The notes beneath the pieces are model-generated. The model was not told the origin of the DNA and did not search any database. It saw nothing but the letters and a program-made list of their open reading frames with translations. This document shows positions 8,217 to 15,902 of a stretch of DNA of 64,000 nt, in pieces; within the stretch, counting starts at the first letter, position 1, and every line of letters starts with the position of its first letter. Position numbers and translations under genes: made by a program. Source of the stretch: Methylibium sp964616015 (lineage in GTDB: Bacteria; Pseudomonadota; Gammaproteobacteria; Burkholderiales; Burkholderiaceae_C); contig CAZTTC010000001.1 in NCBI GenBank assembly GCA_964616015.1, positions 1 through 64,000 on the forward strand, in the 5' to 3' direction.

Positions 8217-8621
8217 TCAGCGCGCGTTGAAGTGCCGCTCGGCCAGCTTCACGTCGGCCGCCGTCGGCTTGCCAACGAAGCGCAGTGACTCGCCGCCGAT
8301 CTCGGCAAAGCCGTCGTGCGACACCGGGTTGGCGATCCACGCGGCCAGCTCGGCACGCACTTCGGCGCGGCTCTTGCCGGCGCTCTTGTCGTGGCCGGCG
8401 AACACCAGGGTGTCGCCGATCACCTGCCAGCTGTCGGCCTGGCGGTGGGTGACCAGTTCGGCCTTGACGTCGGCGCGGCTCTTCGGCGCGGCGTTCGCGT
8501 TGCCGACGTAGATCAGCGTGTCGCCGACGAGCTGGAAGCCGTCGTGACCGTTGGCCTGGGCGGCCAGGGGCGACAGGATCGCGGCGACAGCGACGACGAG
8601 GGTGTTGAGGCGCAAGGACAT
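8217..8621 (-). CDS. Exported DUF4148 repeat protein (second paralogue)
   Basis: A protein of 134 residues with a signal peptide (LNTLVVAVAAILSPLAAQA, cleavage near 22). It carries two DUF4148-like units, KSRADVKAELVTHRQADSW and KSRAEVRAELAAWIANPVSHDGF, and repeated DGFQLVGDTLIYVG / WQVIGDTLVFAG segments. Its start MSLRLNTLVVAVAA is nearly the same as the neighbour's MSYRLNTLILAVAA, showing tandem duplication followed by loss or gain of a unit. Copy 2 of the 52-bp module lies upstream. The function is unknown; location is predicted to be the periplasm. Confidence 0.8.
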   Translation of the reverse strand: MSLRLNTLVVAVAAILSPLAAQANGHDGFQLVGDTLIYVGNANAAPKSRADVKAELVTHRQADSWQVIGDTLVFAGHDKSAGKSRAEVRAELAAWIANPVSHDGFAEIGGESLRFVGKPTAADVKLAERHFNAR

Positions 8622-8653
8622 GGTGGGCTCCTAGAGGGTGTTGAGGTTGCGTT

Positions 8654-8705
8654 GCAGCGCTGATTCGTTTCAGCGTGAGGGGAACTTTAGAAATCGACCC
8701 CCGAC
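8654..8705 (-). repeat. 52-bp upstream module, copy 2
   Basis: The second copy of the module (see 8049-8100), lying 32 bp before the start of the 134-residue paralogue and 88 bp before the divergent response-regulator gene. It includes the same CGCTGA-N6-TCAGCG dyad and an ACTTTAG box. It may be a binding site of the adjacent regulator (inference from position). Confidence 0.8.
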
Positions 8706-8793
8706 GCGAAGCGCACCTCCAAATTACGTTTGTGCAAGGAAAGTCCCCCGCCACCGACTGCAGATCACGCGATGGAACAGCGAGGCAAACGCG

Positions 8794-9468
8794 ATGCGAC
8801 TCCTGGTGGTGGAAGACGAGCCCAAGCTGGCCGAGTACCTGCGCAAGGGCCTCGGCGAGAACGGCTACGTGGTGGACGTGGCGCACGACGGCATCGACGG
8901 CCGCCACCTCGCCACCGAGGGCCACTACGACCTGCTGGTGCTTGACGTCATGCTGCCCGGCGTCGACGGCTTCGGCGTGCTGGACGCCGTGCGCAAGGTC
9001 AAGGACACGCCGGTGCTCATGCTCACCGCGCGCGACAAGGTCGAGGATCGCGTGCGCGGCCTGCAGGGCGGCGCCGACGACTACCTCATCAAGCCCTTCT
9101 CCTTCTCGGAGCTGCTGGCACGCGTGCAGGCGCTGCTGCGCCGCGGCCGGGTCCCCCAGGAGAGCACCACGCTGCACCTCGGCGAGCTGGAGCTCGACCT
9201 GATGAAACGCAAGGCCAGCCGCGCCTCGCAGCGCCTGGACCTCACGGCGAAGGAGTTCGCGCTGCTGAGCCTGCTGCTGCAGCGCCAGGGGCAGGTGCTG
9301 TCGCGCACCGTGCTGGCCGAGCAGGTGTGGGACATGAACTTCGACAGCGACACCAACGTCGTCGAGGTCGCGGTGCGGCGCCTGCGCAGCAAGCTCGACG
9401 ACCCCTACCCCACCAAGCTGCTGCACACGGTGCGCGGCATGGGCTACGTGCTGGAGCTGCGCACGTGA
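8794..9468 (+). CDS. OmpR-family response regulator (CopR/CusR-like)
   Basis: A protein of 224 residues. The receiver domain (1-115) has the acidic pocket EDE (7-9), phospho-acceptor Asp51 in LLVLDVMLPG and Lys100 in YLIKPF. A winged-helix effector domain follows (about 125-222; LTAKEFALLSLLLQRQGQVLSR, then VVEVAVRRLRSKLDD and TVRGMGYVLE). Overall most like the heavy-metal subgroup (CopR, CusR, IrlR). ATG 8794 begins MRLLVVEDEPKLAEYL; the frame is open further upstream but without domain. It overlaps the kinase gene by 4 bp (GTGA). Probable targets are the divergent DUF4148 genes. Confidence 0.92.
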   Translation: MRLLVVEDEPKLAEYLRKGLGENGYVVDVAHDGIDGRHLATEGHYDLLVLDVMLPGVDGFGVLDAVRKVKDTPVLMLTARDKVEDRVRGLQGGADDYLIKPFSFSELLARVQALLRRGRVPQESTTLHLGELELDLMKRKASRASQRLDLTAKEFALLSLLLQRQGQVLSRTVLAEQVWDMNFDSDTNVVEVAVRRLRSKLDDPYPTKLLHTVRGMGYVLELRT

Positions 9469-10832
9469 TCGTCGCCGACCCGCGCAGCTCCATCGTTGCG
9501 CGTGTCACGCTGGCGCTGGCGGCGATCGCCGTGCTGGTGTTCGGTGCCGCCGGCACGGCGCTGTACTGGACGCTCGAGCGCGAACTGATGCGCGTGGAGT
9601 TCGACGAGGTGCAGGGCAAGGTCGAGCAGGTGCAGCAGATGCTCGCCGAGAGCCCCGCCGGCATCGACGACGACTTCCGTCGTCGCCTCGACGGCGTGCT
9701 GGCCGGCCACGGCAACCTGCTGGTCGCGATCCGCTCGCGCGACGGCCACCTGCTGTTCGCCAACTCCGACGACCCGCTGCTGGCGGTCAACGCCGCCACG
9801 CCGTCGATGTTCACGCTGCAGAACGGCAGCGCCACCGCCGGCTGCAAGGTCGAGATCCGCGAGCCCGGCCCGGCCGAAGGCGCGCAGGTCACGGTGGCGC
9901 TCGCCACCAGCATGCGCGGCAACGTGTTGCGCATGTACCGCAGCACCGTCGTGTGGATCTGCGTGGCGGGCTTCGCGGCCACGCTGCTGCTGGCTGCCTG
10001 GGCCACGCGCCGGGGCTTCCGGCCGGTGCGTGCGCTGGCGGCGCGGGCGGCACGCATCACGCCCGAGTCGCTGTCGCTGCGCCTGCCCGAGGTCGGCGAG
10101 GACCAGGAACTGCAGGCCCTGGCCGGCTCCTTCAACCAGGCGCTCGACCGCCTGCAGCAGGCCTACACGCGCCTGGAAGGCTTCAACGCCGACGTGGCCC
10201 ACGAACTGCGCACGCCGCTGGCCACATTGATCAGCGGCATCGAGGTCACGCTGGCGCAGCCGCGCGGGCGCGACGAGCTGGAGCAGCTGCACTTCTCCAA
10301 CCTCGAGGTGCTGGAGCGCCTGCGCGCCATCGTCAACGACATGCTCTTCCTGGCCCGCGCCGACAACGGCGAGCAGGCCGCCGATCGGCAGGAGGTCTCG
10401 CTGGCCGACGAAGCCGGCAAGGTGGTCGAGTTCTACGACGGTCTGCTCCAGCAGGCCGGCGTGCAGGTGGCGCTGCAGGGCGATGCGCGCGTGCGCTGCA
10501 ACCCGGGGTTGGTGCGGCGCGCACTGTCCAACCTGCTGTCGAACGCGCTCAAGTACTCGGGCAGCGCGGCGCCGCAAGCCATCGCGATCCGCATCGACGA
10601 CGGTGCCGCCAGCGCCACGGTGGTCGTCAGCAACCGCGGGCCGACCATCCCGGCCGAGAACCTGCCGCGCATCTTCGACCGCTTCTACCGCGGCGAGGCC
10701 GCGCGCGGCCGCAGCGAAAGCCACGGCCTCGGCCTGGCCATCGTGCGCGCCGTCGCCACCATGCACGGCGGCAGTGCCACCGCCTGGTCGCAGGACGGTG
10801 TCACCGAGGTCGGCTTCCGGCTCGCCAAGTGA
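9465..10832 (+). CDS. Membrane sensor histidine kinase (CusS/CopS-like)
   Basis: A protein of 455 residues starting with GTG that overlaps the regulator's TGA. It has TM1 at about 11-33, a periplasmic sensor of about 125 residues, TM2 at about 162-180, then a HAMP linker. The dimerisation/phospho-acceptor helix carries His246 in NADVAHELRTPLATL. The ATPase domain has the N box NLLSNALKYSG, then FDRFYRGEAARGRSESHGLGLAIVRAV. Architecture and length fit the heavy-metal sensor kinases, though no Cys/His-rich metal motif stands out in the periplasmic loop, so the stimulus is uncertain. Partner of the upstream response regulator. Confidence 0.9.
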   Translation: MIVADPRSSIVARVTLALAAIAVLVFGAAGTALYWTLERELMRVEFDEVQGKVEQVQQMLAESPAGIDDDFRRRLDGVLAGHGNLLVAIRSRDGHLLFANSDDPLLAVNAATPSMFTLQNGSATAGCKVEIREPGPAEGAQVTVALATSMRGNVLRMYRSTVVWICVAGFAATLLLAAWATRRGFRPVRALAARAARITPESLSLRLPEVGEDQELQALAGSFNQALDRLQQAYTRLEGFNADVAHELRTPLATLISGIEVTLAQPRGRDELEQLHFSNLEVLERLRAIVNDMLFLARADNGEQAADRQEVSLADEAGKVVEFYDGLLQQAGVQVALQGDARVRCNPGLVRRALSNLLSNALKYSGSAAPQAIAIRIDDGAASATVVVSNRGPTIPAENLPRIFDRFYRGEAARGRSESHGLGLAIVRAVATMHGGSATAWSQDGVTEVGFRLAK

Positions 10833-10914
10833 GGCAAGCCACCCTGCTAGAGTGATCCGGCCCGGGATCAGGTGCCGTTCGAGCACCGTGCGCCACGGCC
10901 AGCAGGAGACAAGC

Positions 10915-12927
10915 ATGCCCATGCAACAGCCGCAGCAGCGGCAACAGCAGCGCGAGCACATCGCCACCGTCATGCAGGTGGCCGAGGCCGGCCCCGCGGC
11001 ACGCGCCGCGCAGGCGCACGACGAGGTCATCCGCCAGTCCTGGGCGCGCTGCGTGCACGAGCACCGGCTCGACCCCACGCGCATGCAGGAGGCGGTGATC
11101 CTGCCCAGCCACCAGCTGCGCGAGCACCAGGACCGCATCGAGGACTTCCTCCACATCGCCCGTCACGGCCTCGAGACGCTCTACCAGCAGGTCGCCGGCC
11201 TGGGCTACTGCGTGCTGCTGACCGACGCGCGCGGCGTCACCGTCGACTTCATCGGCGACCTGCAGTTGGACAGCAGCCTGCGCAAGGCCGGCCTCTACCT
11301 GGGCGCCGACTGGAGCGAGCAGCACGCCGGCACCTGCGGCGTCGGCACCTGCATCAGCACCGGCGAGTCGCTGACCGTCCACCTGGACGACCACTTCGAC
11401 GCCACCCACATCCCCCTGACCTGCACCACCGCACCGGTGTACGACGCGCAAGGCAAGCTCAACGCCGTGCTCGACATCAGCCAGCTCAGCAGCGCCCAGC
11501 CCAAGGCCAGCCAGCACCTGGCGCTGCAACTGGTGCGCACCTACGCCCAGCACATCGAGAACGCGAGCTTCCTGCACAGCCACCGCCACGCCTGGATATT
11601 GCGGCTGAGCGCCGCGCCCGCCTTCCTGGACGTGAACCCCGACTACCTGCTGGCGCTGGACGACGCCGGCAGATTGATCGGCCACAACCGCCGCGCGCAA
11701 CTGCTGCTGGAGGCGCAGTGGAAGACCGCACTCGGCGGATCGGTCATCGGCCTGCCCTTCGACCGCCTGTTCAACGCCAGCGTCGGCGACCTGGGCCGCT
11801 ACACGCTGGGCCGCGCCAGCGACCAGCGCGCCATCACCCTGGCCGGCAGCGGCCGCGTGCTCTTCATGCTGGCCAGCCCGCCGCCGCGACGCGACCCCTC
11901 GTCGGCGGCGGCGGCGTCGGCCCCGTCGCATCACCAGGATCCAGCCGCGGCGGAACGCAAGATCCCCAAGCCGCTGGCGGCGCTGTCGGGCGGCGACCCG
12001 GCGCTGGACCGGCAGATCGAGCGCGCGGCCAAGCTGGTCAACTCGCCCGTCAGCGTGCTGCTGACCGGCGAGACCGGCTCAGGCAAGGAGTACTTTGCCA
12101 AGGCCCTGCACTACGCCAGCGAGCGCCGCGGCCGGCCCTTCGTGGCCGTCAACTGCGCGGCCATCCCGGAGACCCTGATCGAGAGCGAGCTCTTCGGTCA
12201 CCTGCCCGGCAGCTTCTCGGGCGCCGGCCCCAAGGCCAAGAAGGGCCTGATCCAGGAGGCCGACGGCGGCAGCCTCTTCCTCGACGAGATCGGCGACATG
12301 CCGCGCGACCTGCAGGCCCGCCTGCTGCGCGTTCTGGCCGAGCGCGAGGTGCTGCCGATCGGCGCGACCAAGCCGACGCCCGTCAACATCCGCGTCATCG
12401 CCGCGACGCACTGCGACCTGGAGCAACTGGTGCGCGAGCGGCGCTTTCGCGACGACCTGTACTACCGCCTCAACGGTGCGCACATCGCGCTGCCGCCGCT
12501 GCGCGAACGGCGCGACCTGGCCTGGCTGATCCAGCGGATGCTGGGCGAGAGCGCACGAGCCGCCGGGCGCGAGGAAGCGCCGCGGCTGTCGTCCGAGGTG
12601 AGCGAGCGGCTGCACGCGCATGCATGGCCGGGGAACCTGCGGGAGCTGCGCAATGTGATCGAGTTTGCGTGTGCGATGGGGACAGGCGGCTTGATCGGCA
12701 CGGGGGATCTGCCCGATGGCTGGGCCGACGAGGAGCCACCGGCTCAGCGCGCGGCCGCCGATCCGCCAGGCCTTCCGCCCATCGACGAGCGCGCGCGCCT
12801 GCTCGATGCCATGCAAAGGGCCAACGGCAATGTCAGCGCAGCGGCGCGGTTGCTGGGGGTGTCACGGATGACGATGTACCGGCATATGGCAAAGGCAGGG
12901 ATTGCCGTCCGTCGCACGGGGCATTGA
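10915..12927 (+). CDS. AcoR-type sigma-54-dependent transcriptional activator
   Basis: A protein of 670 residues. An N-terminal GAF-like sensory region (about 85-215; CVLLTDARGVTVDFIGD, then GADWSEQHAGTCGVGTC) is typical of AcoR-like activators. The AAA+ domain (about 355-590) has Walker A GETGSGKE (385-392) and Walker B GGSLFLDEIG (451-460). The sigma-54 contact loop reads GSFSGA (432-437) where the family has GAFTGA. A Fis-type helix-turn-helix closes the protein (NGNVSAAARLLGVSRMTMYRHM). The ATG at 10915 has AGGAGA upstream. The likely target is the monooxygenase at 15903, which has a sigma-54 promoter; a caspase cassette now separates the two. Confidence 0.92.
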   Translation: MPMQQPQQRQQQREHIATVMQVAEAGPAARAAQAHDEVIRQSWARCVHEHRLDPTRMQEAVILPSHQLREHQDRIEDFLHIARHGLETLYQQVAGLGYCVLLTDARGVTVDFIGDLQLDSSLRKAGLYLGADWSEQHAGTCGVGTCISTGESLTVHLDDHFDATHIPLTCTTAPVYDAQGKLNAVLDISQLSSAQPKASQHLALQLVRTYAQHIENASFLHSHRHAWILRLSAAPAFLDVNPDYLLALDDAGRLIGHNRRAQLLLEAQWKTALGGSVIGLPFDRLFNASVGDLGRYTLGRASDQRAITLAGSGRVLFMLASPPPRRDPSSAAAASAPSHHQDPAAAERKIPKPLAALSGGDPALDRQIERAAKLVNSPVSVLLTGETGSGKEYFAKALHYASERRGRPFVAVNCAAIPETLIESELFGHLPGSFSGAGPKAKKGLIQEADGGSLFLDEIGDMPRDLQARLLRVLAEREVLPIGATKPTPVNIRVIAATHCDLEQLVRERRFRDDLYYRLNGAHIALPPLRERRDLAWLIQRMLGESARAAGREEAPRLSSEVSERLHAHAWPGNLRELRNVIEFACAMGTGGLIGTGDLPDGWADEEPPAQRAAADPPGLPPIDERARLLDAMQRANGNVSAAARLLGVSRMTMYRHMAKAGIAVRRTGH

Positions 12928-12986
12928 CAAGAGCCCGGGCGCTGTCGGCTTTCGACCCGAAGCGGTCGTCGGGTGAAACTCAGTGG

Positions 12987-14879
12987 TCATCCCTGAAGCG
13001 GTCGCTCGTCGGAGGTGCCTACCTCCAAGAGAAACCAGGTTTGCCTGTCCGGTAGGGTCAGGGCAGCAAGCACAGAAAGCGCCTTGGTGACCGCTGTGGC
13101 GGGGGCGAGCATCATTGGCGGCCAAGTTGCTAAGAAGTCCGTTGTTCGGAAAACGTCATGCCCGATGGTCCATACAACGTTCTCGCCGGCGCGCATGACT
13201 TCGTCGTTGAATTGCGCTAGGTTGGCGGGCATGTATGCGGAGAAGCTGACCCCGTCGAGCCGCCACAACGCTTCGTCAAAGACCTCTTCAAGGTCGAACA
13301 GCCGCGCTGCCTTGAGCAGCACTGTCACGGTTTCCATCGGCCGCTCGATTAGCTCTGCGACCCCCGAGTAATCGCCAGACATCTTGGCCAGCAGGTAGGC
13401 CAGCGCATCCTCTGCAGACAGATCGCCGCGAGCGACCCGCCCACCTGAAGCGGTCAAGGAATAGAACAGCAGTCCGGCGAGGCGTTCGCCTTCGTCCATG
13501 AGCCCGAGCTCCGATGCCTGGGCGAGGCAGATGCACCAGGCGCTTGCTTGCGAGTCATTGAGTGCCACCAACGATCGCTCATAGTGCTCAAGGATCAATC
13601 GCAGCAGCACCTTCATCTGATCGAGTGCCTGCGCTCGTTGTTCTTCCGAATGGGCGACGTAGGGACCCGCAGCCGCCCAACCCAGCACCTGCGAGACCCG
13701 CAGCGGAAGGAAGTACAACTCCGCCAGCCCGCCAGGTCTCGATGACAGCAGCGCGAATCGATCTGCTGACAAGCTCGAAATGAGGCGAGCGTTGGCATCC
13801 AGGAGTGCCTTCGCCACTTCTCCCGTCAGTCTTTCGGCGACCGCGTAAGCCGCGGGATTCTCGACGTGGGGCATTAGAGAGGCGGCGAGGATTGCCGCCA
13901 CAAGAACCCTTCGATAAGGGTCTTCGCACTGGGCCGCCCGCTGCAGGAAGGCCGAGGCGAGACGTTCGATGACGGTGGCGATCTGGTCGGGAGGCAAGTT
14001 GGGTGCCTGAACCATCGACCACACCAGACGCTGGAATCGCTCTTGGCTCCAATCACCGGATACGGACAAATATGTGGTCCAGAGCGCGTCCTGATTCGCC
14101 TTCACGATGTCATCAGTCTGGGTCGGCCAGGTCTGCACGAAGTCGCGCATGCGCTCAAGTCCGTCATTGCTGAAGCGCGGGTTGCGGCAAAAGCTTGGTG
14201 GCCCGTAAAGATTCAGCCCCCAAACGACGGGGTTCTGCCCCTCGGGTTGAAGCTTTGCAGCAACTCTGCGGCCGATGTCCACCAAGTCCAGCGCGCCGCC
14301 TGTGTCGTTGATAAGCTCTCTGCCTTCGATGCAATCGAGCAGCGCGTTAGTTCCCAACCCGCCGGCCACGGTCTCACCTGCGCCCTGGTTGCGTCCGGAC
14401 GTTGCGACAAGCGTGAGGGCGGGGGTACCAACATCCCCTAGCAACTCGGGCTTGAGCAGCACGCCAAGATCGTCCACCAAGCCACCACTTTCGCAGGCAT
14501 CAATAATGATGTTCGTCTGCCGAGGTGCGGCCTCGTTGATGCTACGGAACAAGTCAGCTAACGCTAACGCCGAAACAGATTGCGCGGTGGCCATCGTGTC
14601 TTTCAGCCACATGTAGAAGCTGCCGGCGTGCACCCCTCCATGGCCCGCGAAGAAGAAGGTAAAGGTCTCAATCGCTGGGCCCTTAAACAGCATGTCGCGC
14701 AGCACTGCACGAGCCTCGTCGAGCGTCGGAGAGCGCAACAGGCGAGATCTGCCAACGTCGTACCAGGGTGAATTCGCACTCACGAGTGCATCGAAGATGC
14801 GCTGGGCGTCGGGCACTGCACCGGTCAGTGGACTTGCTTCGTCGTACTCGTTGCAGCCTATAGCCAGCAAAACTCTCAC
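12987..14879 (-). CDS. Caspase-family (peptidase C14-like) protease with large C-terminal domain
   Basis: A protein of 630 residues. The N-terminal caspase fold (about 1-225) begins MRVLLAIGCNEYDEASPLTGAVPDA, and the catalytic dyad is visible: His80 in TFFFAGHGG and Cys129 in IIIDACESGG, after the hydrophobic strands expected for a caspase p20 unit. Residues 230-630 are alpha-rich, without TPR, WD40, NB-ARC or formylglycine motifs that I can recognise. The ATG overlaps the stop of the upstream partner gene by 4 bp (ATGA). Base composition is clearly lower in GC than both flanks. Prokaryotic caspases often act in stress or anti-phage cell death; that role here is inference. Confidence 0.88.
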   Translation of the reverse strand: MRVLLAIGCNEYDEASPLTGAVPDAQRIFDALVSANSPWYDVGRSRLLRSPTLDEARAVLRDMLFKGPAIETFTFFFAGHGGVHAGSFYMWLKDTMATAQSVSALALADLFRSINEAAPRQTNIIIDACESGGLVDDLGVLLKPELLGDVGTPALTLVATSGRNQGAGETVAGGLGTNALLDCIEGRELINDTGGALDLVDIGRRVAAKLQPEGQNPVVWGLNLYGPPSFCRNPRFSNDGLERMRDFVQTWPTQTDDIVKANQDALWTTYLSVSGDWSQERFQRLVWSMVQAPNLPPDQIATVIERLASAFLQRAAQCEDPYRRVLVAAILAASLMPHVENPAAYAVAERLTGEVAKALLDANARLISSLSADRFALLSSRPGGLAELYFLPLRVSQVLGWAAAGPYVAHSEEQRAQALDQMKVLLRLILEHYERSLVALNDSQASAWCICLAQASELGLMDEGERLAGLLFYSLTASGGRVARGDLSAEDALAYLLAKMSGDYSGVAELIERPMETVTVLLKAARLFDLEEVFDEALWRLDGVSFSAYMPANLAQFNDEVMRAGENVVWTIGHDVFRTTDFLATWPPMMLAPATAVTKALSVLAALTLPDRQTWFLLEVGTSDERPLQG

Positions 14880-15511
14880 GGCGCTTCTCCGTAGCGTGCG
14901 AACCGAGCTTTGCGCTGGACCTCCTCCTCGATGGCCTCGGAGGATCGAATCTCATCCAGTTGCTGGATGCGCTGAAGCAGCTCCGGCGGAGCCGACTCCT
15001 GCGCTCGCCGAAACCTCTCAAAGGCCTCCGGAGACAGATGGATCTGAGGCCGCTGCACATTTCCGTGCTTGTCCGCGCTGAAGCGGATGGTCTCAAGCAT
15101 GGCCGCAAAGCCCTCGATTGGCCCACCTGCCGCCGACGCGTCGACCACGTTTCCGCTCTGGTCGCAGGCCGCCGAGATGGTGGCGTACATCATCCGCTGG
15201 AACTGCGCGTTCAGGTCTTCGACGAGTTTGTCCACGTAGCGCGAGATGGCTGAAAGGTCGTGGTTTACCAGCTCATCGAACTGAATGGCGACCTCGGAGG
15301 AGTGCTGCTGCATCCCAGCGTTGTACGCATTGGGTAGTCCGGGATGACTCCAGTCGCCCCCGTGGCGGAACCGCTGCACGTTCTCGGCTGGGATGAGCTG
15401 GGCCATTCGCACTTTGAGGGCGTCGCTTAGAAACTTCATGAGCTCTCGTTCGAACGCCTTCGACGCGGCGTTGTCGTGAAGGAAATCGACTCGATTTGGT
15501 GATGACCTCAT
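14876..15511 (-). CDS. Unknown protein coupled to the caspase-like protease
   Basis: A protein of 211 residues I do not recognise. It looks soluble, with no signal peptide or membrane segment, and is mostly helical: DNAASKAFERELMKFLSDALKVRMAQLIP at the start, ELVNHDLSAISRYVDKLVEDLNAQFQRMMY in the middle, and a charged C-terminal helix from SPEAFERFRR to EEEVQRKARFARYGEAP. A Gly/Asn-rich, HGGDW-containing loop lies near 50-65. It is the first gene of a two-gene unit and its stop overlaps the protease start, so the proteins are probably made together. It could be a sensor, inhibitor or substrate of the protease. No gasdermin-like pattern is seen. The ATG at 15511 has a poor ribosome-binding site, so the start is uncertain. 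Confidence 0.7.
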   Translation of the reverse strand: MRSSPNRVDFLHDNAASKAFERELMKFLSDALKVRMAQLIPAENVQRFRHGGDWSHPGLPNAYNAGMQQHSSEVAIQFDELVNHDLSAISRYVDKLVEDLNAQFQRMMYATISAACDQSGNVVDASAAGGPIEGFAAMLETIRFSADKHGNVQRPQIHLSPEAFERFRRAQESAPPELLQRIQQLDEIRSSEAIEEEVQRKARFARYGEAP

Positions 15512-15680
15512 AGCATTCGATGCTGGGTTGTAGGTTGTGCTTGAACTGCGTCTTGCATCTTGGCATGCAATGAGCAGGACGCATGTGGGCTTTCACGCAC
15601 GTGAAGCTGCCGTTCGGGGCTGACCGCTCCTGGCCGAGGGCAGTCCCTCTCCATCACAGTGCGTTGACCCTCCGGCACCT

Positions 15681-15700
15681 TGTCTCACACTCGTGAGACA
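15681..15700 (+). promoter_or_regulatory. Palindromic upstream activator site TGTCTCAC-ACTC-GTGAGACA
   Basis: Perfect 8-bp arms around a 4-bp centre, about 120 bp upstream of the sigma-54 -24 element. This is the spacing expected for an enhancer bound by a Fis-type sigma-54 activator. The adjacent activator at 10915-12927 is the natural candidate; binding is inferred, not shown. Confidence 0.65.
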
Positions 15701-15818
15701 CCTGTCGCTCGCTGCCGCGAAGTGACAGGTTCGCGGAGGCGCACGACATGGCCGCGAAGCGGCGGCACCTCGATGAGCCAGTCGGCAGCGCGCCCGCGTC
15801 GATCGTTGCCGAGCCGCC

Positions 15819-15832
15819 GGCACGCCCCTTGC
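15819..15832 (+). promoter_or_regulatory. Sigma-54 (-24/-12) promoter of the monooxygenase
   Basis: GGCACG-CCCC-TTGC at 15819-15832 has the GG-N10-GC spacing and core of the RpoN consensus TGGCACG-N4-TTGC; only the first T is C. The -12 GC lies about 70 bp before the ATG at 15903, and an upstream palindrome and a sigma-54 activator gene are nearby. Confidence 0.8.
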
Positions 15833-15902
15833 CCTGTCCGTCTGCACCGGCCCGATTCGGCCCGGATGTGTATCACCCCCACAGAGGACGGAGACAAGCA
15901 AG

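Larger units (their letters stand above)
15512..15902. other. Regulatory space between the caspase unit and the monooxygenase
   Basis: About 390 bp without a gene. The left part (to about 15600) is AT-richer and must contain the promoter of the two-gene caspase unit, but no convincing -35/-10 pair is visible. The right part is GC-rich and holds the palindrome at 15681-15700, a second imperfect dyad ACCTGTCGCT / AGTGACAGGT (15699-15730), the sigma-54 promoter and the leader of the monooxygenase. Confidence 0.6.

Noticed and set aside
14876..15511. The caspase partner as a gasdermin or CHAT/TPR protein
   Set aside because: The sequence is helical without the N-terminal beta-rich pore domain, lipid-modification cysteine or TPR periodicity expected of those families.
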